Part shown: positions 32,951 through 42,939 of the stretch, one piece after another | How the letters are laid out: the number at the start of each line of letters is the position of its first letter | How positions within the stretch are numbered: the stretch's first letter is position 1 | From: Acidobacteriota bacterium | Lineage (GTDB): Bacteria; Acidobacteriota; Terriglobia; Terriglobales; Acidobacteriaceae | Direction: 5' to 3' | Assembly (NCBI GenBank): GCA_013289795.1 | Contig: JABCZH010000017.1 | Coordinates: 1 to 64,000 of the forward strand | DNA length: 64,000 bases | Translations under genes and position numbers: made by a program | The notes under the pieces: model-generated | Told to the model about the DNA's origin: nothing | Databases searched by the model: none | What the model saw: the letters and a program-made list of their open reading frames with translations, nothing else

Positions 32951-35566
32951 ATGCTGACACCTAAAATCATGTCTGGGCGCGCGTCACTCCGAAAACCGTT
33001 CCTAGCAACTTTGGCAACACTTTTTGCCGTGGTTGCGATCACTTACGGTTCCCTCTGGATGTACGCCGTGCGTCGCCCCGGCCCAGCGGTGGAGCTCGGC
33101 TTCAATAACCACCACAACTCTCAGTATGACGAGAGAATCCACTCGCAGGCAGTCGAAGATGTGACGGCAGGAAGCCCCGCGGAACGCGCAGGCCTGCGCG
33201 TCGGCGACCGCATTGTTGGCGTGAATGGGCGAGGGCTCGACACCGACCTTGCGTCCAACGAAGCCTATCTCCGCGGCCGGCCCGGCGACCCGGTGGAATT
33301 TACCGTACAGCGCGCAGGTGAGCCCGCGCCTCTGACTCTGCATGGCGTCTTTCGGGCTGCCCGGCCCGGCGAATCCGACAGCATTGCCAGATCCTCCGCG
33401 CTGCAGATCAAGGGATTATTTCCCATTCCTTTTCTTCTGGTGGGATTCGCCGTCCTTTTTTTGAGGCTGGAGGAGCCGAATGCTTGGCTTCTGGCATTGC
33501 TGTTCTGCGCCTTTGCCGCGGCCCCGGATTTTTTCAACCCTTTGGCCATCTCTCCCCCGCCCCGCGCCTTTGCATTTGCTTTTCGTGCGGTTTTTTCGGG
33601 AATGCTGTGTCCGCTCTTTTACGTTTTTTTCGCGGTGTTCCCGCGGCAATCGCCCCTGGATAGGCGCCTCCCCTGGTTGAAGTGGGCGGGGCTAATGTTC
33701 GGGGCCTGTATTGTCTTTCCCGGTTTGCAGACTGGACAACCACATCTTCCGGGATTGATAGCCACTCTGCTAGGCAGGCGCAACGCCGATCTCATCGACG
33801 CCGGCTTGAACTACGACTTACTTGCCCTGGGCATGATCTCGCTGGCGCAGAACTCATTCATGGCCCCCGTTCCTCGAGAGGCGCGTCGCAAATCTCGAGT
33901 AATTCTGTGGGGAACTGTGGTCGGAGTCCTGCCGATCGTGCTCGAACGCATGGCAATAGATTTCACCGACTATCAACCATCTTTCTGGGTGGATACGGTG
34001 CTGGTGCTGGTGGTGTTTCTCTATCCACTGTCGTTCGCTTATGCGGTGGTGAAGCACCGCGTGATGGAAATTCCGGTGTTGCTGCGACGCAGTGTGCGGT
34101 ATCTTCTCGTTCAAAGAGGCTTTGTCGTTCTGATGTTCGTGGTTGCCGGTTCCGCCATCTCGCTCTTCACTCGTGTTTTCTCTCGAGTCGTCCGTGCCGA
34201 TACGAATACAGGGATGGCTTTGAGCGCAGTCTTCGGAATTGTCCTGGTCTGGTCCTCGGCGCCCCTGGTCAAGCGGGGAACGGTGCGCATCGACCGGGCT
34301 TTCTTTCGTAGCGCGTATGACTCTCGTATCATTTTGCACGACCTCGCGGAGAAAACACGGACGGTTAGCGACCGTCGCCAACTGGCTATGCTCCTGGAGC
34401 ACCAAGTGAGCGAAGCTCTACACCCGAAAACCCTCGCATGTTACCTCGAATCAGGCAATGGCCGGTTGGCCGCAGTGTCCGAAACGCTCCCCGCGACGCT
34501 CGAAACTCTCGCCGCGAACGCACCCGCTCTCGCCGAACTTACGCGCCGCGGGAAACCGTGGGAAGTGTCGCCATCCGATTCCGCCAAGGAGTTAAGAGCG
34601 CTGGCACCACTCGCGCCGGAATGCCTGGTGCCGATCCTCGGCCGTGAAAACAATCTCATTGGCATGCTCGTTCTTGGGCAGCGGCTTTCCGAGGAACCCT
34701 ATTCCGGTGAAGACAAGCAGTTGCTCGATTCAGTGGCTGCCCAAGCGGGCATCGCGTTGGAGAACATACGCCTGGCGGAAACGATAGCGGGACGAATAGA
34801 GGCCGATCGCCGCACCGCTCAGGAAATGGAATTTGCCCGGCGCGTGCAGGCCAGGCTTTTTCCACAAAAGCTGCCGGTGATGAAGACGCTCGAATACACG
34901 GGTTGCTGCATCCAGGCTCGGACGGTGGGCGGAGACTACTACGATTTTCTTGAGCTTCGCCCCGGCCGGCTGGCGCTGGTGCTGGCGGACATTGCGGGCA
35001 AAGGGGTGTCTGGCGCCCTGCTAATGGCCAATCTGCAAGCCAACTTGCGCAGTCAATACGCCATCGCGGTCGACGACCTGCCGCGACTGCTCACTTCGGT
35101 CAACCGCTTGTTCTACGAGAGTACCGACGATGCAAGTTACGCGACTCTCTTCTTTGCGGATTACGACGACTCAACTCGCAAGCTGCGCTACGCAAATTGC
35201 GGACATCTTCCGCCAGCTCTGCTGCGCGCCTGCTCGCAGGACCAGGCTTCGAAGCCGCCCCAGGTGGAGTGGTTGAATTCCACGTGCACAGTGATGGGAT
35301 TGTTTGAAGCCTGGCAGTGCGAGATTGCAGAGGTGCAGCTTGCTCCCGGTGACACGCTGGTGCTTTATACCGATGGCGTCACCGAAGCCACGAACATGGA
35401 AGGGGAAGAGTTTGGCGAGTCTCATTTGCTTGACACTCTCAAGAGTCACGCACACCTCCCAGTGGGGCCATTGCTCCAGGCTGTGGTTGCGGCGGTCAAG
35501 CAATTCGGCGGAGCAAGCGAACAGCAGGATGACATCACACTGGTGATTGCACAGGCCCGAGCATAA
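32951..35566 (+). CDS. Membrane PDZ/GAF/SpoIIE-type serine-threonine phosphatase
   Basis: 871 aa from ATG 32951 (ATG 32969 is also possible; no strong ribosome binding site). Order of domains: membrane helix 1 (TLFAVVAITYGSLWMYAV); an extracytoplasmic PDZ domain at about 50-140 (AGSPAERAGLRVGDRIVGVNGRGL); a group of seven or so helices at about 150-430; a GAF domain at about 445-610 (LVPILGRENNLIGMLVLGQRL, AQAGIALENIRLAETIAGR); and a PP2C/SpoIIE phosphatase at about 640-868 with GGDYYDF, LADIAGKGVSGALLMA, NCGHLPP, LYTDGVTEA and QQDDITLVI, which supply the metal-binding Asp residues. Proteins like this dephosphorylate an anti-anti-sigma (STAS) partner. No STAS or kinase gene is adjacent, so the partner is elsewhere. 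Confidence 0.93.
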   Translation: MLTPKIMSGRASLRKPFLATLATLFAVVAITYGSLWMYAVRRPGPAVELGFNNHHNSQYDERIHSQAVEDVTAGSPAERAGLRVGDRIVGVNGRGLDTDLASNEAYLRGRPGDPVEFTVQRAGEPAPLTLHGVFRAARPGESDSIARSSALQIKGLFPIPFLLVGFAVLFLRLEEPNAWLLALLFCAFAAAPDFFNPLAISPPPRAFAFAFRAVFSGMLCPLFYVFFAVFPRQSPLDRRLPWLKWAGLMFGACIVFPGLQTGQPHLPGLIATLLGRRNADLIDAGLNYDLLALGMISLAQNSFMAPVPREARRKSRVILWGTVVGVLPIVLERMAIDFTDYQPSFWVDTVLVLVVFLYPLSFAYAVVKHRVMEIPVLLRRSVRYLLVQRGFVVLMFVVAGSAISLFTRVFSRVVRADTNTGMALSAVFGIVLVWSSAPLVKRGTVRIDRAFFRSAYDSRIILHDLAEKTRTVSDRRQLAMLLEHQVSEALHPKTLACYLESGNGRLAAVSETLPATLETLAANAPALAELTRRGKPWEVSPSDSAKELRALAPLAPECLVPILGRENNLIGMLVLGQRLSEEPYSGEDKQLLDSVAAQAGIALENIRLAETIAGRIEADRRTAQEMEFARRVQARLFPQKLPVMKTLEYTGCCIQARTVGGDYYDFLELRPGRLALVLADIAGKGVSGALLMANLQANLRSQYAIAVDDLPRLLTSVNRLFYESTDDASYATLFFADYDDSTRKLRYANCGHLPPALLRACSQDQASKPPQVEWLNSTCTVMGLFEAWQCEIAEVQLAPGDTLVLYTDGVTEATNMEGEEFGESHLLDTLKSHAHLPVGPLLQAVVAAVKQFGGASEQQDDITLVIAQARA

Positions 35567-35769
35567 GGAGCAGCCTGCTCATGAAGCTTGTGCTTGCGGA
35601 AGTTAGTACGTCGCACCGACCGACTCTACCGTGCTGATCCTGGGAGAGACGGTTACGAGCGAGGAGTTGGTCGCGCGCCATTCACAAAGGGGTGGTTGAC
35701 AGTCGAACTCGCAGCGTGCAACACTCTTTTTCTCAAGTACGTTTCGATCCTGATAACTGAGGAGAGCTT

Positions 35770-37074
35770 ATGCCTATTCAGGAGCAACACGTTCAGCGAG
35801 AAGACCCCCCTCCGTTTCGCCTGGACGTTCAACTTCACGACCTACTGACCAAGGCTCCGGCTCCCAGACCGCAGCTGCTACCCAGCAACGGTGATGGCAA
35901 GTTTCCGGAACCGGTTTTTCCACAGCATCCCGACCTGCTGGCTCAGGACGACAACTACGAAGAGAACCTGGCGAGCGCCAAGGCGGGAAAACGGCACTGG
36001 AATGCGTCCCTGGTTTATCGCGCCGTGAACGGCTGGATGTTTCCTTACATGAAGTCGCGGGTTCTGCCCGGGCCATTTCACCCCATCATCGCCTACCTGT
36101 TTACCGAGTGGAAGTGCAACCTCGATTGCCACTACTGCTGGGCGTTCGACAACAGCGTGAAGGGCATGACCGAAGAAGTAGCCAAGCGCTCGATTGACTG
36201 GTTGCATTCGACTACCTGCCGCGTACTGGCGTTCATGGGTGGCGAGCCGCTGCTACGCCCCCAGTTGATCCATAAGGCATCGTACTATGCAGCAAAGAAG
36301 GGGTTCTGGATCTACCTGCCGACGAATGCGCGCTTGTTACGGCCCGATGTGATTGACCGCCTGGCCGATTCCGGCGTGGCAATCTTCAACTTCGCCGTGG
36401 ACGCGGTGGACGAGAAGCCTGGACTAGCCAAGGCCCTGACTCCGGTTCGCAAGTACTTCGACTACCTTATCCGCAAACAGTACAAGTACGGCTACGCGGT
36501 GTTCTTCAACATCAACATCTGCCGCAATAACCTCGAAGATGTCAAACAGTTGACGGAGATCGCGCGCGATCACGGTATCGCCACCGATTATCACCTCAAC
36601 GAATCGCCCATGATCGAGCAGGACCACTTCAAGCACTACGACGAAAATGACACATTCATCCACCCGCAAGACTTCGCGAAAGTCGATGAACTGGTGGACT
36701 GGCTGATCGAGAAGAACAAATCCGGTTACAAGATGGTGAACTCGGTCAAGCGCCTGCAGGACATGAAAGCTTTCATGCGCGGCAAGGTGGAACCATGGAA
36801 TTGCCGTGCCGGGCAGAACTCCATCATCATCCGTGTAGACGGCACCCTGGCGCCGTGCTTCCCCATGTACTCAGCAACACACGACTGGGGTGTTATCGAA
36901 AACCACAAGTTTGAAGTGCCACAACTGAACGAGATGAAGAAGTCATGCCAGACACATTGCTTCTCTACCTTGAACCACAACCTTGGCTTCTGTTACAACG
37001 ACACTAGAGTTCTGAAGTGGGTCATGAAGCAGGCTGGGCACGGCTTCCAGGGAGTTAGTGGAAGTTTTGCGTAG
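35770..37074 (+). CDS. Radical SAM protein next to a dehydratase-type iron-sulfur system
   Basis: 434 aa from ATG 35770 (GGAGAG upstream). The radical SAM cluster motif is C116-N-L-D-C120-H-Y-C123, with AFMGGEPLLRP (the GGE motif) and a TIM-barrel pattern to about residue 330. The C-terminal part keeps Cys residues in WNCRAG, LAPCFPMY, KKSCQTHC and GFCYND, consistent with a SPASM or twitch domain binding auxiliary clusters. Such proteins modify peptides, cofactors or lipids. No leader peptide was found upstream. It is followed by the HgdB-like and activase genes on the same strand, which suggests a joint redox pathway. The exact reaction is unknown. Confidence 0.88.
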   Translation: MPIQEQHVQREDPPPFRLDVQLHDLLTKAPAPRPQLLPSNGDGKFPEPVFPQHPDLLAQDDNYEENLASAKAGKRHWNASLVYRAVNGWMFPYMKSRVLPGPFHPIIAYLFTEWKCNLDCHYCWAFDNSVKGMTEEVAKRSIDWLHSTTCRVLAFMGGEPLLRPQLIHKASYYAAKKGFWIYLPTNARLLRPDVIDRLADSGVAIFNFAVDAVDEKPGLAKALTPVRKYFDYLIRKQYKYGYAVFFNINICRNNLEDVKQLTEIARDHGIATDYHLNESPMIEQDHFKHYDENDTFIHPQDFAKVDELVDWLIEKNKSGYKMVNSVKRLQDMKAFMRGKVEPWNCRAGQNSIIIRVDGTLAPCFPMYSATHDWGVIENHKFEVPQLNEMKKSCQTHCFSTLNHNLGFCYNDTRVLKWVMKQAGHGFQGVSGSFA

Positions 37075-37389
37075 AGTTTTGTAAAGGGTATTCACTTCAG
37101 CCGGGTTTTCGGGTTAGAATGTCCGGAAATCGTTATCCGTTTTTTGCTGAGTACGGTGCCGCGGGATTCGTGTCCGAACGATTCTCGCTGACGCAAACAT
37201 CGAAACCTCCTTAAGGGGCGAACGGTAGGAGTTTCGGATGCACTTCAATCGCCGGATGAACGGCCTCGAATACCCATTCGAGGGTGCAGCGGCCATATCC
37301 CTGCGTCTTTCCCAGTTCCTGCAGATGGTCGCCCCTTCTGCTTTCCCGCACCATAATCTGTCAAATATTCTGTCCGCCGGAGGAAGATA
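37075..37389. other. Intergenic region before the HgdB-like gene
   Basis: 315 bp. It probably carries a promoter for the two-gene redox unit. I see no gene and no convincing terminator after the radical SAM gene. Confidence 0.4.
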
Positions 37390-39183
37390 ATGGCCACACA
37401 CCTCGTTCAAATTGAAGACGATGTAGAGATCAAGCAAAGATTGGCGGCGGAGCGAGCGCGCTTGCGCAAGATCGCGGGATTGGATTCCCCCGATCATTTT
37501 CACCGTCCGGTGGAGCGGGCCTTTACTGCCGAAGAACGCAGCCAAGTGACGATCCTGTTCGGTGGTTTCACCTGGAAGCACGAGGACCTGATCCGTGCGG
37601 TCTTCCAGGGCTGCGGATATCGTTGCGAGAAACTGCCAGTGCCAGACGTGCCCGCCTTCCAGATTGGCAAGGAGTACGGGAACAATGGCCAGTGCAATCC
37701 GACGTATTTCACTGTGGGCAATCTGGTGCAATACCTCCAGTTCCTGGAGAAGGAAGGCGTTTCGCGGCAGAAGATCCTCGACAACTACGTCTTCTTCACC
37801 GCAGGTTCGTGTGGCCCCTGTCGTTTCGGCATGTACGAGGCCGAGTATCGCTTCGCGCTGAAGAACGCTGGCTTCGACGGCTTTCGCGTGCTGCTGTTCA
37901 AAGACAGCGACGGCATCAAGGCTGCGTCGGGCGAGCCGGGTCTAAAGTTCACCATCGACTTTGGCTTCGGCATGTTGAATGCCATGCACCTGGGCGACGT
38001 GTTCAACGACATGATTTATCAGATCCGCCCCTATGAAGTGAACAAGGGTGAGACCGACCGCGTCTTCCATGAGACCGTAGACGGCTTGTGCGAGGACCTG
38101 CGCAACCGCAAGAGCTTCGAAATCGAAGAGCGGGCGCCGAACTGGGCCAAGCCCAAGTTCAAGAGCAACAAGATTCTCCGCAACACTGCCAACGTGTTCG
38201 GAAAATGGCACGAGAACATGTGGGGCAAGGATTATCTCAGCGCTCTGGATACCGCCCGCAAGCGCATGGATTCGATCGAAGTCGATCGCACCAAGGTGAA
38301 GCCGATGGTTAAGATCACTGGCGAATTCTGGGCGCAGATCACCGAGGGCGACGGGAACTTCCACATGTTCGACTTCCTGGAGCGCGAAGGCGCGCAGGTA
38401 ATCGTCGAGCCGATCGCAACCTGGGTCGCATATTTGATGTATCAAGCGAAAGCGCACGCCATCGCCAAATGGCCCGTCAACCGCCCGTATCGCAACACCG
38501 AGTGGTATGAAGCGAAGAAAAACTTTGCCAACTATATCGGCCTGCACAAGAAGCTCTGGGGCATCGGCTTCGGTGAGAAGGCATGGCGATTCTTCTATCA
38601 CCGCACGATTAAGCACCTGGGCGGGATCACTCACGAATTGGTTCCGCAAAAGGAGCTTGCCGATCTGGCGAACCCCTTCTACAACCAGTTCGCACGCGGC
38701 GGTGAAGGCCATCTCGAAGTCGGCAAGAATGTTTATTACACCATTCACAAACTGTGCCACATGGTGCTGGCACTGAAACCGTTTGGCTGCATGCCGTCGT
38801 CGCAGTCCGATGGAGTGCAATCGGCTGTGGTCAACAAGTTCAAGGACATGATCTTCCTGCCCATTGAAACTTCCGGCGAAGGCGAAGTGAACGCTCACAG
38901 CCGCGTGCAGATGGCGCTGGGCGAAGCCAAAGTCAAAGCCAAGACCGAGTTTGAACAGTGCCTGAAATCGACCGGCAAGAGCATGGAACAGATTCGCGAA
39001 TATATCGCCGAACATGCTGAGTTGCGGCGGCCGTTCTATCACGTACCGCACCGAGAGGGGATTGCTGGGACCGCTGCGCAATTCATTTTGCACGTGAATG
39101 ATCGCATCAAGAAAGATACGCATCTCTGGAAGCGTTCGCGGGTTTCGGGCATCGCCATGCCAGCCGCCGCAAGCGGAGACTGA
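37390..39183 (+). CDS. HgdB-like 2-hydroxyacyl-CoA dehydratase-type iron-sulfur protein (COG3581-like)
   Basis: 597 aa from ATG 37390 (GGAGGAAG upstream). The N-terminal half holds NNGQCNPTYFTVGNLVQYL and SCGPCRFGMYEAEYRFAL, and the C-terminal part LALKPFGCMPSSQSDGV and FLPIETSGEGEVNAHSRVQMAL. These Cys-containing motifs are shared with the D-component of 2-hydroxyglutaryl-CoA dehydratases and with double-cubane cluster proteins, which bind [4Fe-4S] or [8Fe-9S] clusters and accept electrons from an ATP-driven activase. In this sub-family the substrate is not known. The matching activase is the next gene. Usually these proteins work without oxygen, which would point to anaerobic or micro-aerobic metabolism. 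Confidence 0.85.
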   Translation: MATHLVQIEDDVEIKQRLAAERARLRKIAGLDSPDHFHRPVERAFTAEERSQVTILFGGFTWKHEDLIRAVFQGCGYRCEKLPVPDVPAFQIGKEYGNNGQCNPTYFTVGNLVQYLQFLEKEGVSRQKILDNYVFFTAGSCGPCRFGMYEAEYRFALKNAGFDGFRVLLFKDSDGIKAASGEPGLKFTIDFGFGMLNAMHLGDVFNDMIYQIRPYEVNKGETDRVFHETVDGLCEDLRNRKSFEIEERAPNWAKPKFKSNKILRNTANVFGKWHENMWGKDYLSALDTARKRMDSIEVDRTKVKPMVKITGEFWAQITEGDGNFHMFDFLEREGAQVIVEPIATWVAYLMYQAKAHAIAKWPVNRPYRNTEWYEAKKNFANYIGLHKKLWGIGFGEKAWRFFYHRTIKHLGGITHELVPQKELADLANPFYNQFARGGEGHLEVGKNVYYTIHKLCHMVLALKPFGCMPSSQSDGVQSAVVNKFKDMIFLPIETSGEGEVNAHSRVQMALGEAKVKAKTEFEQCLKSTGKSMEQIREYIAEHAELRRPFYHVPHREGIAGTAAQFILHVNDRIKKDTHLWKRSRVSGIAMPAAASGD

Positions 39184-39281
39184 GAAGCAAAAACTGAGAA
39201 CCGGGAACTAGGAACGGAGAACTGATTTGTTCCCCCGTTCCCTCAGCACTAAAGCTGTTACGCAAGCAAGAAGGGAACCAG

Positions 39282-42200
39282 ATGCACGATCATTCGGGAC
39301 AAACGGCAAAGGCTCCACTGCTTCAGATAGCTTCTGCGCCTCCACAAAGGCCGCACGACCACCACACCGAATTCCTGGTCGGACTGGACGTTGGCTCGAC
39401 CACGGTCAAAGCAACGGTGGTGGAGGCTGCGACCGACAAGGTGCTGTGGCAGGATTACCAGCGGCACGAGACCAAGCAGCCGGAGAAGTCGCTTGAATTC
39501 CTGCGCCGCATTGAAGCGGAAGTTGGCGTCAACCGCCACAATACGCGCATGTTTATGACCGGGTCGGGCGGCGGCGGCATCGCGGACCAGATCGGCGCCA
39601 AATTCGTGCAGGAAGTCACCGCCGTTTCCCTGGCTGTCGAGAAGTTGCACCCAGAGGTGTATTCCGTCATCGAACTCGGAGGGCAGGACGCCAAAATCAT
39701 CGTCTTCAAGGATGATGATGAAACCGGCCGCAAGAAGAAAATTCCTTCGATGAATGACAAGTGCGCCGGCGGGACAGGTGCAGTCATCGACAAGATCAAC
39801 GCCAAGCTGAAGATTCCGACTGCTGAGCTTGCGCTGCAGGGATACCACGGGATCAAGCTGCACAAGGTCGCCGGCAAATGTGGGGTTTTCGCCGAGACCG
39901 ACATCAACGGTCTGCAAAAAGTTGGAACTCCATCAGATGAGCTGATGGCTTCGCTCTTCGAGGCCATTGTCTTGCAAAACCTGAGCGTTCTAACTCGCGG
40001 ACACACATTGCGCCCACACGTTTTGCTGCTGGGCGGGCCTAACAGCTTCATCAAAGGTATGCGCGAGGCTTGGCAGGCCAACATCCCCCGCATGTGGCAG
40101 GAGCGCAAAGTCCAGATTCCCGATGGCGCCAAACCCGAGGACCTCATCAAGGTTCCAGAAAACGCGCAATACTTCGCCGCCATGGGTGCAATTGAATTCG
40201 GCAAGACCGAGGAAGACTGCGTCGGTTGCTATCGGGGCTATGATCAACTTGTCCATTACATCGAATACGGTCGTCAGGAAGAAAAGGCCAAGTCAGGCGC
40301 CAAGGGGTTGACCACTAGCGACCATGAACTGGATGGCTTCAAAGAAGCCTACCGCCGCAAGAAGTTTATTCCCGCGACGTTCAACACCAATCAGATGGTC
40401 GGTGGATTTATTGGCATTGACGGCGGCTCGACTTCGACCAAAGCGGTGTTGCTCGATGAGAAGGGTGACATTCTCTGCAAAGCCTATCAACTCTCGAACG
40501 GGAATCCGATTCAAGACACCATCGAAATGTTTGAGAACCTGCGCGGACAGGTGGAAGCGCAAAAGGCGAAGCTGGAAGTTCTGGGCGTTGCCACCACCGG
40601 CTACGCCAAGGACATCCTGAAAGATGTCTTGCATGCAGACGTGGCGCTGGTCGAGACCGTGGCACACACCGAATCCGCGCTCAAGTTCTACGACGACCCG
40701 CACGTTATCGTCGATGTGGGTGGGCAGGACATCAAGATCATCATCCTCCACAACGGGCGGGTGAAAGATTTCAAACTCAACACCCAGTGCTCGGCAGGAA
40801 ATGGCTACTTCTTGCAGTCCACGGCGGAAGGCTTCGGCCTCGGCGTCGAGCAATATGCCGATTTGGCCTTTGCCGCGCAATCGATGCCGGTGTTCGGATA
40901 CGGCTGCGCCGTCTTCATGCAGTCGGACATCGTGAATTTTCAGCGTCAGGGTTGGCGGGCGGAGGAAATCCTCGCTGGTCTGGCTGCCGTACTTCCAAAG
41001 AATGTGTTCCTCTACGTGGCCAGCATTCCCAATCTCGCGGCTTTGGGTACACGTTTCGTGTTGCAAGGCGGCACGCAGAACAATATGGCGGTGGTGAAGG
41101 CGGAGGTCGACTTCATCAACAACAGCTTCCGTGCGGCAGGTAAGAAGCCGGAGATCATCGTCCACGAATTCTGCGGCGAGTCTGGCGCCATTGGCGCGGC
41201 GGTCGAATCTGTTCGTCTCTGGAAGAACGGCCAGCAGACCACTTTCGTCGGGCTGGAGGCGGTGCGCAAGATCGAGTATCGCACCACCCGCAACGAATCC
41301 ACGCGCTGCAATTTCTGCAAGAACAATTGCTTACGCACTTTCATCGACATCCGTACCGTCCCCAAGGATGACATGGCCTTCGTGCCGATCCAGAAGGTCA
41401 CCAAGGTTCCGCTGATGCATGGAGAGCAGCGACTCATCATCGCGACTTGCGAAAAAGGCTTGGTTGAAGATGTGAACGACATGAAAGACATCAAGGCCGG
41501 CCTCGACCAGATCAAAGAGAAATATCTTAATTTTGTGGACATCGCCGCGCATGAGGTCTTTCGCTCCGTCAGCCCCAAGAGCGTGGCCGATACCGTGCCA
41601 GTGACGAAATTCTGGAATAAAGAAGCCAAGGCACGGATTCCCCTAATGGAGGGCCGCAAGAAACTTCGCGTGGGAATTCCACGGGTGCTGAACATCTATA
41701 CCTACGCGCCGCTCTTCAACGGCTATCTCGAGAGCCTGGGTGTACAGCCGGAAAACATCATTTATTCCGACTACACCAGTTCGGATCTCTACCGTGCGGG
41801 CGCCAGCCGCGGCGCCATTGATCCGTGTTTCCCGGCGAAAATCGGCATTTCGCATGTTTATAACCTGATTCAGGAAAAGCATCGCAAGAAGCCGCTCGAC
41901 GTGATCTTCTTCCCCATGTACGACGTGCTCACTTCTCCACTAGTGAAGATTGTCGGCGCCAACGCGTGCCCCACCGTCACGGCGACGCCGGAGACGGTTA
42001 AAGCGGCGTTCACCAAAGAGAATGACGTCTTTGCTGAGCACAACGTCAAATACGTGGATCCGGTGCTGAATTTTGCCGACCGTAAACTGTTTGCACATCA
42101 GATGCTGCAGGCCTGGCAGCCCATCCTTGGCTTGTCGCAGGACGAGAACGACCGGGCGGTGGAAGTTGGCTTCAAGGCCCTGGCGGCTTACGAAGCCAGC

Positions 42201-42863
42201 ATTCGCAAACGCGCCCGCCAGGTAATGGACCAACTCGAACGCGAAGATCGCATTGGCATCGTCATGCTGGGCCGGCCTTACCATCATGACCCCGGGCTGA
42301 ATCACGAAATCATGGAGGAGTTCCAGAAGCTGGGCTATCCCATCTTCTCGCAGAACACTCTGCCGCTCGACGAGGACTTGCTGGAGCGTTTGTTCGGCGA
42401 AGAAGTTCGCGCCGGGATCATCACTCACCCGCTCGACATCACCGATGCGTGGAAGAATTCATATTCCTGCAGCACAAACCATAAGGTGTGGGCAGCGAAA
42501 TTCACGGCTCGGCATCCGAACCTGGTGGCCCTCGAAATATCCAGCTTCAAATGTGGTCACGACGCGCCCATCTATGGCGTGGTCGAGGGCATCATCGAGC
42601 AGTCCGGCACCCCCTACTTCTGCTTCAAGGATCTCGACGAGAACAAACCCACCGGCTCGATTAGGATTCGTGTCGAGACCATCGATTATTTCCTGCGGCG
42701 TTATCGCGAAGAGGTCATCCGCAAGCGCAAGGCAAACGAGGAAATCGAGGCACAGTTGGCCGCACTGGAAGCAGAACTTCGCGGGCAGGTTGCAGCCTCG
42801 GAGGCCTCTCAGTTCGCGCCGCCCGAACTCGCGCGCGAAGCAGAGAGCATGGCGGCGGACTGA
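39282..42863 (+). CDS. Giant acyl-CoA dehydratase activase: two ASKHA ATPase domains plus DUF2229-type domain
   Basis: 1,193 aa from ATG 39282 (AAGGGA upstream). Domain 1, about residues 28-290, is a BcrA/D-BadF/G-type ASKHA ATPase (FLVGLDVGSTTVKATVV, ELGGQDAKIIV, DKCAGGTGAVID). Domain 2, about 370-640, repeats it (GGFIGIDGGSTSTKAVLL, DVGGQDIKIII, TQCSAGNGYFL). The rest, about 665-1,160, is a dehydratase-like DUF2229/COG3580 part with CNFCKNNCLRTF, RVGIPRVLNIYTYAPLFNGYL, GAIDPCFPAKIGISHVYNL, MLGRPYHHDPGLNHEI and SFKCGHDAPIYG. Activases hydrolyse ATP to push a low-potential electron onto the partner protein, here the upstream HgdB-like gene. Two ATPase domains on one chain replace the usual homodimer. 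A coiled coil ends the protein. Confidence 0.9.
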   Translation: MHDHSGQTAKAPLLQIASAPPQRPHDHHTEFLVGLDVGSTTVKATVVEAATDKVLWQDYQRHETKQPEKSLEFLRRIEAEVGVNRHNTRMFMTGSGGGGIADQIGAKFVQEVTAVSLAVEKLHPEVYSVIELGGQDAKIIVFKDDDETGRKKKIPSMNDKCAGGTGAVIDKINAKLKIPTAELALQGYHGIKLHKVAGKCGVFAETDINGLQKVGTPSDELMASLFEAIVLQNLSVLTRGHTLRPHVLLLGGPNSFIKGMREAWQANIPRMWQERKVQIPDGAKPEDLIKVPENAQYFAAMGAIEFGKTEEDCVGCYRGYDQLVHYIEYGRQEEKAKSGAKGLTTSDHELDGFKEAYRRKKFIPATFNTNQMVGGFIGIDGGSTSTKAVLLDEKGDILCKAYQLSNGNPIQDTIEMFENLRGQVEAQKAKLEVLGVATTGYAKDILKDVLHADVALVETVAHTESALKFYDDPHVIVDVGGQDIKIIILHNGRVKDFKLNTQCSAGNGYFLQSTAEGFGLGVEQYADLAFAAQSMPVFGYGCAVFMQSDIVNFQRQGWRAEEILAGLAAVLPKNVFLYVASIPNLAALGTRFVLQGGTQNNMAVVKAEVDFINNSFRAAGKKPEIIVHEFCGESGAIGAAVESVRLWKNGQQTTFVGLEAVRKIEYRTTRNESTRCNFCKNNCLRTFIDIRTVPKDDMAFVPIQKVTKVPLMHGEQRLIIATCEKGLVEDVNDMKDIKAGLDQIKEKYLNFVDIAAHEVFRSVSPKSVADTVPVTKFWNKEAKARIPLMEGRKKLRVGIPRVLNIYTYAPLFNGYLESLGVQPENIIYSDYTSSDLYRAGASRGAIDPCFPAKIGISHVYNLIQEKHRKKPLDVIFFPMYDVLTSPLVKIVGANACPTVTATPETVKAAFTKENDVFAEHNVKYVDPVLNFADRKLFAHQMLQAWQPILGLSQDENDRAVEVGFKALAAYEASIRKRARQVMDQLEREDRIGIVMLGRPYHHDPGLNHEIMEEFQKLGYPIFSQNTLPLDEDLLERLFGEEVRAGIITHPLDITDAWKNSYSCSTNHKVWAAKFTARHPNLVALEISSFKCGHDAPIYGVVEGIIEQSGTPYFCFKDLDENKPTGSIRIRVETIDYFLRRYREEVIRKRKANEEIEAQLAALEAELRGQVAASEASQFAPPELAREAESMAAD

Positions 42864-42939
42864 GGGCCTCTTCTCACTTGCGAAACCGGATTACCTCGGT
42901 AACTTAGTAGTCCCGCGAATATCCGTCACAATTCGTTAC

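Noticed and set aside
35588-35769. Possible leader peptide upstream of the radical SAM gene
   Set aside because: The open frame there has no ribosome binding site, crosses into the radical SAM gene and shows no core-peptide pattern.
38000-39123. Long minus-strand open frames opposite the HgdB-like and activase genes (also 40293-41165 and 41012-41695)
   Set aside because: They are shadows caused by high GC and codon bias; the plus-strand proteins have clear domains and ribosome binding sites.
42445-42939. N-terminal extension of the first ABC ATPase frame
   Set aside because: It lies inside the activase gene in another frame; translation is Arg/Ser-rich and unlike protein, and the ATPase motifs begin after 42940.
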